Part shown: positions 5,735 to 8,837 of the stretch, one piece after another
Position numbering within the stretch: position 1 is the first letter of the stretch
How the letters are laid out: every line of letters begins with the position of its first letter
DNA from: Candidatus Zixiibacteriota bacterium
Lineage (GTDB): Bacteria > Zixibacteria > MSB-5A5 > GN15 > FEB-12
Assembly: GCA_003641405.1 (NCBI GenBank)
Contig: QNAF01000100.1
Coordinates: 1-8,837 of the forward strand
Direction of reading: 5' to 3'
DNA: 8,837 nt
Notes under the pieces: generated by a model
What the model was told of the DNA's origin: nothing
The model's database searches: none
What the model saw: only the letters and a program-made list of their open reading frames with translations
Made by a program: the position numbers and the translations under genes

Positions 5735-6745
5735 CTAATCCTGTGTGAAAGCTACCCACTGGTTGAGCCTGAACAGGGCAGTACCACTGTCGATTGCCTC
5801 CGCCGCGGCTGCCACGCCGTTCTTGATGTCACCCACTCCACCGGCCACATAGATCATGGCGCCGGCGTTAAAGATGACAGCATCACGGTATGCTCCTTTC
5901 TCTCCATTCAGCACAGTGAGTAGTATGGCTTTGTTGTCTGCAGCTTCCCCACCCCGCACCGATCCGGCTGGGTGTTCTTCAAAACCAACGTCTGTGGGCG
6001 AAATCGTATGACGGGATGTATCTCCGTCTTTCATTTCAAGGTAGTCAGTGGGAGCACTGATTGAGAATTCATCCATGCCATCTTGCGAGTGCGCGATAAC
6101 AACATGCTTCGAACCCGTTGCGGCCAGAACCTCGGCCATGAGAGGCATCAGTTCCGGCTCATACACGCCAATCAATTGGCGCTTCACACCCGCCGGGTTG
6201 GTCATCGGCCCAAGGATATTAAAAACGGTCCGCACGCCAAGCTCTTTTCGCGGACCAATGGCGTGCTTCATTGCGGGATGAAACCGAGGGGCAAACATGA
6301 AGCCAAACCCGATCTCGTTGATGGCTTCCGCGACCCGTTCGGGACCGGGGTCAATCTGTGCACCGGTAGCTTCAAGCAGATCGGCAGACCCTCAACTGGA
6401 ACTAACGGAGCGATTGCCATGCTTGGCCACCGTCACACCTGCCGCCGAAGCAACAATACCCGCCGCAGTAGAGATATTGAACGAGTGGGAACTATCACCG
6501 CCTGTTCCGGCACTGTCCACTGCGTTCTGATTGCGCAACTCGATCCGTACACTGTGATTCCGCATGGATTGCACAAACCCGGCGACTTCGTCCGGCTTCT
6601 CCCCCTTCTGTTTGAGTGCAACCAGGATCTCCATTATCTGTTCCGGCGTCGCCTGACCATCCATAATGCTGTCCATGACGCCCTTAGCCTCATCGACTGC
6701 CAGGTCTTCACCGGAGAGGACCTTCTGAATTGCTGATTTGATCAT
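5735..6745 (-). pseudogene. trpD: anthranilate phosphoribosyltransferase, full-length frame with one internal TGA
   Basis: TrpD transfers phosphoribosyl from PRPP to anthranilate. The frame runs from the ATG at 6743-6745 to the TAG at 5735-5737. It would encode 336 residues, the normal size, but codon 118 is TGA (6392-6394). Both sides align continuously with the family, with no frameshift. The N-terminal part has DSAGTGGD (77-84), SFNISTAAG (88-96) and KHGNRSVSS (108-116). After the TGA it continues GSADLLEATG, then FMFAPRFHPAMKH (148-160), GPRKELGVRT (164-173), FNILGPMTNP and the metal-binding GMDEFS with Asp225-Glu226. The family has Ser or Cys where the TGA stands (SSKSGSAD or SSxCGSAD types). 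One substitution from TCA, TGC or TGT would explain it. It may be a real nonsense mutation, a sequencing or assembly error, or less likely recoding. As read literally it yields an inactive 117-residue fragment. The start overlaps trpG as ATGA. Confidence 0.93.
6392..6394 (-). other. in-frame TGA at codon 118 of trpD
   Basis: The minus strand reads TCC AGT TGA GGG TCT across this site, giving Ser-Ser-stop-Gly-Ser in one unbroken frame. UGA is not generally reassigned here: trpE, trpG, trpC, trpB and trpA all end in TGA at the expected family C-termini, most in ATGA overlaps. Downstream, a 6-bp stem can be drawn between nt 10-15 and 34-39 after the UGA (6377-6382 with 6353-6358, one G-U pair). 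It lacks the compact upper stem with G at the head of the apical loop expected of a bacterial SECIS. Confidence 0.9.
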
Positions 6746-7311
6746 GATAGACTATCCAGGAAATTGCGAAGAATATCCTTACCGCAATCAGTGAGGATAG
6801 ACTCAGGGTGAAACTGAAGGCCGTATAGCGGCATTTTTCGATGTTGAATCGCCATAATAACGTTATCGTCAGTCCAGGCCGTCAGTTTGAACTCATCCGG
6901 CAAACTGGACGGTTCTACCGTCAGGGAGTGATAGCGGGTGGCCACGAACGGCGACGAAATGCCCTCAAACAGCACGGAATTGTCATGGAAAATATCAGAC
7001 GTTTTGCCGTGCATGATACTGGGCGCGTATCCGATCACACCCCCAAACACTTGCGCCATAGCTTGATGACCAAGGCAAACACCAAGTATTGGAATCCGCC
7101 CGGCTGCCTGCCTTACCAGATCATTCAGTATTCCCGCTTTCTCCGGTCGACCCGGACCGGGCGAAAGGACAATACCGCGCGGCTTCATACCCACGATCTG
7201 TTCGACAGTCAGCTCGTCGTTTCTTGCTATCGAAAGTTCTGCCCCTAGTTCTTCGAGATACTGAACCAGGTTGTAGGTAAAAGAATCGTAGTTGTCGAGC
7301 ATGAATATCAT
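6742..7311 (-). CDS. trpG: anthranilate synthase component II (glutamine amidotransferase)
   Basis: Class I glutamine amidotransferase that delivers ammonia to TrpE. The 189 residues form a single GATase domain, not fused to TrpD as in E. coli. The catalytic triad is visible: Cys79 in GVCLGHQ (77-83), and His168 and Glu170 in LQFHPES. Other hallmarks are LDNYDSFTYNLVQYL (5-19), the oxyanion-strand motif LSPGPGRPEKAG (49-60) and the YHSL segment (127-130). The ATG overlaps the trpE stop, with a purine-rich GGGGAG upstream, and the gene ends in a TGA overlapping the trpD ATG. PabA is the close alternative: in many bacteria one protein serves both anthranilate and aminodeoxychorismate synthases, and sequence alone cannot exclude that dual role. 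Confidence 0.96.
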   Translation of the reverse strand: MIFMLDNYDSFTYNLVQYLEELGAELSIARNDELTVEQIVGMKPRGIVLSPGPGRPEKAGILNDLVRQAAGRIPILGVCLGHQAMAQVFGGVIGYAPSIMHGKTSDIFHDNSVLFEGISSPFVATRYHSLTVEPSSLPDEFKLTAWTDDNVIMAIQHRKMPLYGLQFHPESILTDCGKDILRNFLDSLS

Positions 7312-8774
7312 CGAGCCGGCTCCCCGGTGATAGCTTCAATAAGAGCCCCGGCCTTGGCAACCGTTTCTTTGAATTCTCGCGCAGGCTTTGAGTCCGCAAC
7401 TATGCCGGCTCCGGCCTGAACGAAATAGCTTTTGTTGTTCTTCACGACCGTTCTGATCGCAATGCAGGAATCGAGATTCCCCCAGAAATCGAGATAGGTG
7501 ACAGCACCGGCGTAGACACCTCGTCTAAGATCTTCCAGTTCGTCGATAATCTCCATCGCCCGTATCTTTGGGGCTCCTGACACAGTTCCAGCCGGGAAGC
7601 ATGCGAACAGACCATCCAATGGTGATTTGTTCTTCTGAAGTTTGCCGACAACCGAACTCACGATATGGATCACATGCGAGTATTTCTCGATAATCATGTT
7701 GTCTTTGACTCTGACCGTACCCTGTTTCGCCACGCGACCAATATCGTTCCGCCCCAAGTCCAGCAACATCGTATGCTCCGCCAGTTCCTTCTTGTCGGAA
7801 AGTAAGCTCGCGATTTGCTTATCGTCCTCGGCATCATTCCGGCCTCGAGGTCTGGTTCCGGCAATGGGACGGGTTTCGATAGCACCAGATTCCACCCGCA
7901 CCATCATCTCCGGTGACGAGCCAATCACCGAGCGCTCCCCAAAATTGAGCAGGAACATATACGGCGAAGGATTAATGCGACGCAGTCGCCGATAGACCGT
8001 CAGTGGCGATTCTGCAGTATTAATTCTCCAGCGCTGCGAAAGCACAACCTGAAAGATATCACCTTCCTTGATGTAACGTTTCGCCCTGCGAACCATCGAT
8101 GCGTACTTCTTGTTCGTGCAGAGCGCAGTCAGTTTGGAACGGTGCTTTCCATTTGCGCCAGGCGGCTTCCGAAGTGGCGACTGAAGCTTCCTTACTATGG
8201 TCTCAATTTTGTTCACCGCTTCGGAGTATTTCTTACGGAATCCCGGCTCGCCGTGGTCGTGCAGAATATTCGCAATGACAACCAGTTCCTGCTTCAAATG
8301 GTCGAATACAACAATGCTTGAGTAAAGGCCGAACAGCATCTCCGGCAACCCAATCTCGTCCAGATTGTCGTCAGGGATTCTCTCCACCCAACGAATGGTG
8401 TCATAGCTCAGATAGCCGACCGCGCCGCCCGTGAATCTCGGAATACCTTCGACTCGAACAGGCTTATACACCTTGAACAGGTCGTTGAGAAACTCGTGAG
8501 GTGCGCCTGAAATCCGCTGTGATGATCGTCCGCGACGAACAACGATTTCTCCCTGTCCTCCTTCAAGAATCAGAAACGGATCGAAACCAACAAACGAGTA
8601 CCGCGCCAGCTTTTCGCCGCCTTCGATAGATTCAAGCAGGAAGGAATATGCTTTGCCCTTAGCCAGTTTCAAGTACGCTGAGACCGGTGTTTCCAGATCC
8701 GAGGAGATTCTCTCAAAAACCGGGACAACGTTTCCCGCCCTTGAGAGGTTTTTCGCTTCCGTGTACGAAATCAT
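7308..8774 (-). CDS. trpE: anthranilate synthase component I
   Basis: Converts chorismate plus ammonia to anthranilate and pyruvate; it works with TrpG. It has 488 residues, typical. The N-terminal regulatory region contains FLLESIEGGE (45-54), and the chorismate-binding domain contains NPSPYMFLL (268-276). In characterised TrpE proteins these LLES and NPSPYMF elements bind feedback tryptophan, so allosteric inhibition is likely. The catalytic region has SSPEMMVRV, IETRPIAGTRPRG (299-311), LLDLGRNDIGRV (337-348), CFPAGTVSGAPKIRAMEIIDELE (starting 392), YAGAVTYLDF and the C-terminal QAGAGIVADSKP. The NPSPYMF element argues for TrpE over PabB. The ATG forms ATGA with the stop of the upstream gene, so there is no room in this window for a trp leader or attenuator. 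It ends in TGA within the trpG start. Confidence 0.98.
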   Translation of the reverse strand: MISYTEAKNLSRAGNVVPVFERISSDLETPVSAYLKLAKGKAYSFLLESIEGGEKLARYSFVGFDPFLILEGGQGEIVVRRGRSSQRISGAPHEFLNDLFKVYKPVRVEGIPRFTGGAVGYLSYDTIRWVERIPDDNLDEIGLPEMLFGLYSSIVVFDHLKQELVVIANILHDHGEPGFRKKYSEAVNKIETIVRKLQSPLRKPPGANGKHRSKLTALCTNKKYASMVRRAKRYIKEGDIFQVVLSQRWRINTAESPLTVYRRLRRINPSPYMFLLNFGERSVIGSSPEMMVRVESGAIETRPIAGTRPRGRNDAEDDKQIASLLSDKKELAEHTMLLDLGRNDIGRVAKQGTVRVKDNMIIEKYSHVIHIVSSVVGKLQKNKSPLDGLFACFPAGTVSGAPKIRAMEIIDELEDLRRGVYAGAVTYLDFWGNLDSCIAIRTVVKNNKSYFVQAGAGIVADSKPAREFKETVAKAGALIEAITGEPAR

Positions 8775-8837
8775 CTAAACTCGTAGTTTCCTTCAGCGAT
8801 AAACTGCGCCGGTCCAACCAGTTCAATCATATCGGTA
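8771..8837 (-). CDS. C-terminal end of an upstream gene, possibly diaminopimelate epimerase
   Basis: Only 21 codons and the TGA stop are inside the window. The peptide starts TDMIELVGPAQF and ends IAEGNYEFR. It overlaps the trpE start by 4 nt, so a real coding end is likely. The pattern (hydrophobic)xGPAxxxxxGxxxx resembles the last strands of diaminopimelate epimerase (DapF), which commonly end in a TGPAxxVFxG-like segment. That identity is a tentative reading from a very short piece and another family is possible. Its importance is contextual: the trp genes are coupled to an upstream gene rather than starting the operon. Confidence 0.5.
   Translation of the reverse strand, partial: TDMIELVGPAQFIAEGNYEFR

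Noticed and set aside
5735..6298. The 187-residue frame starting MFAPRFHPAMKH as a separate short gene
   Set aside because: It is the C-terminal part of TrpD, continuous in frame with the N-terminal part through the TGA at 6392-6394. The ATG is a conserved internal Met and has no good ribosome binding site.
6298..6392. Frameshift in trpD
   Set aside because: Translating straight through gives GSADLLEATG onward and joins the second half in the same frame. One stop codon, not an indel, separates the two halves.
6392..6394. Genome-wide UGA reassignment (Trp or Gly codes)
   Set aside because: Five other genes in the window end with TGA at normal C-termini, mostly as ATGA overlaps, and the conserved residue at this site is Ser or Cys rather than Trp or Gly.
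6083..6736. Plus-strand 217-residue open frame antisense to trpD
   Set aside because: It has no recognisable motif and lies wholly across conserved TrpD coding sequence. I considered it because trpD carries a stop, but the TrpD motifs on the minus strand are unambiguous.

Overview
The window is a minus-strand tryptophan biosynthesis cluster from a bacterium with roughly balanced base composition. Read in the direction of transcription (right to left), it holds the last 21 codons of an upstream gene (possibly dapF), then trpE, trpG, trpD, trpC, trpF, trpB and trpA. After these come argS and the first 81 codons of a type I-beta DAHP synthase (aroF-like). All real genes are on the minus strand, and every plus-strand reading frame looks like a shadow of one of them. 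I cannot place the organism firmly. Dense overlapping operon packing, a separate trpG and trpD, a separate trpC and trpF, and an ArgRS resembling the Lactobacillales-type subfamily point to an uncultured bacterial lineage rather than an enteric; a phylum name would be a guess.

Layout. The upstream gene's stop overlaps the trpE start as ATGA. The same 4-nt ATGA overlap occurs at trpE/trpG, trpG/trpD, trpC/trpF and trpB/trpA, and trpF/trpB overlap by 11 nt. This implies one translationally coupled polycistron. The only sizeable gap inside the trp block is about 122 nt between trpD and trpC, and it contains two almost identical perfect dyads. Gaps of 82 nt (trpA-argS) and 73 nt (argS-aroF) follow. 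The first holds a small hairpin and a weak promoter candidate; I see nothing convincing in the second beyond the aroF ribosome binding site. No trp leader peptide, attenuator or T-box is visible, because the region upstream of trpE is coding.

How the genes work together. TrpE and TrpG form anthranilate synthase. TrpD adds the phosphoribosyl group, TrpF isomerises, TrpC closes the indole ring, and TrpA and TrpB make tryptophan. The DAHP synthase supplies the first step of the shikimate pathway leading to chorismate, the TrpE substrate. ArgS is a housekeeping passenger.

The most notable points are three. First, trpD is full length and in one frame but carries a single internal TGA at 6392-6394, exactly where the family has Ser or Cys in a conserved loop. 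Second, the trpD-trpC gap holds twin palindromes with mutually complementary loops. Third, ArgRS has degenerate signature motifs (GVMH for HIGH, MSTRG for KMSKS). I found no mobile-element genes, CRISPR, tRNA or rRNA, and no clear evidence of an undescribed multi-gene system.
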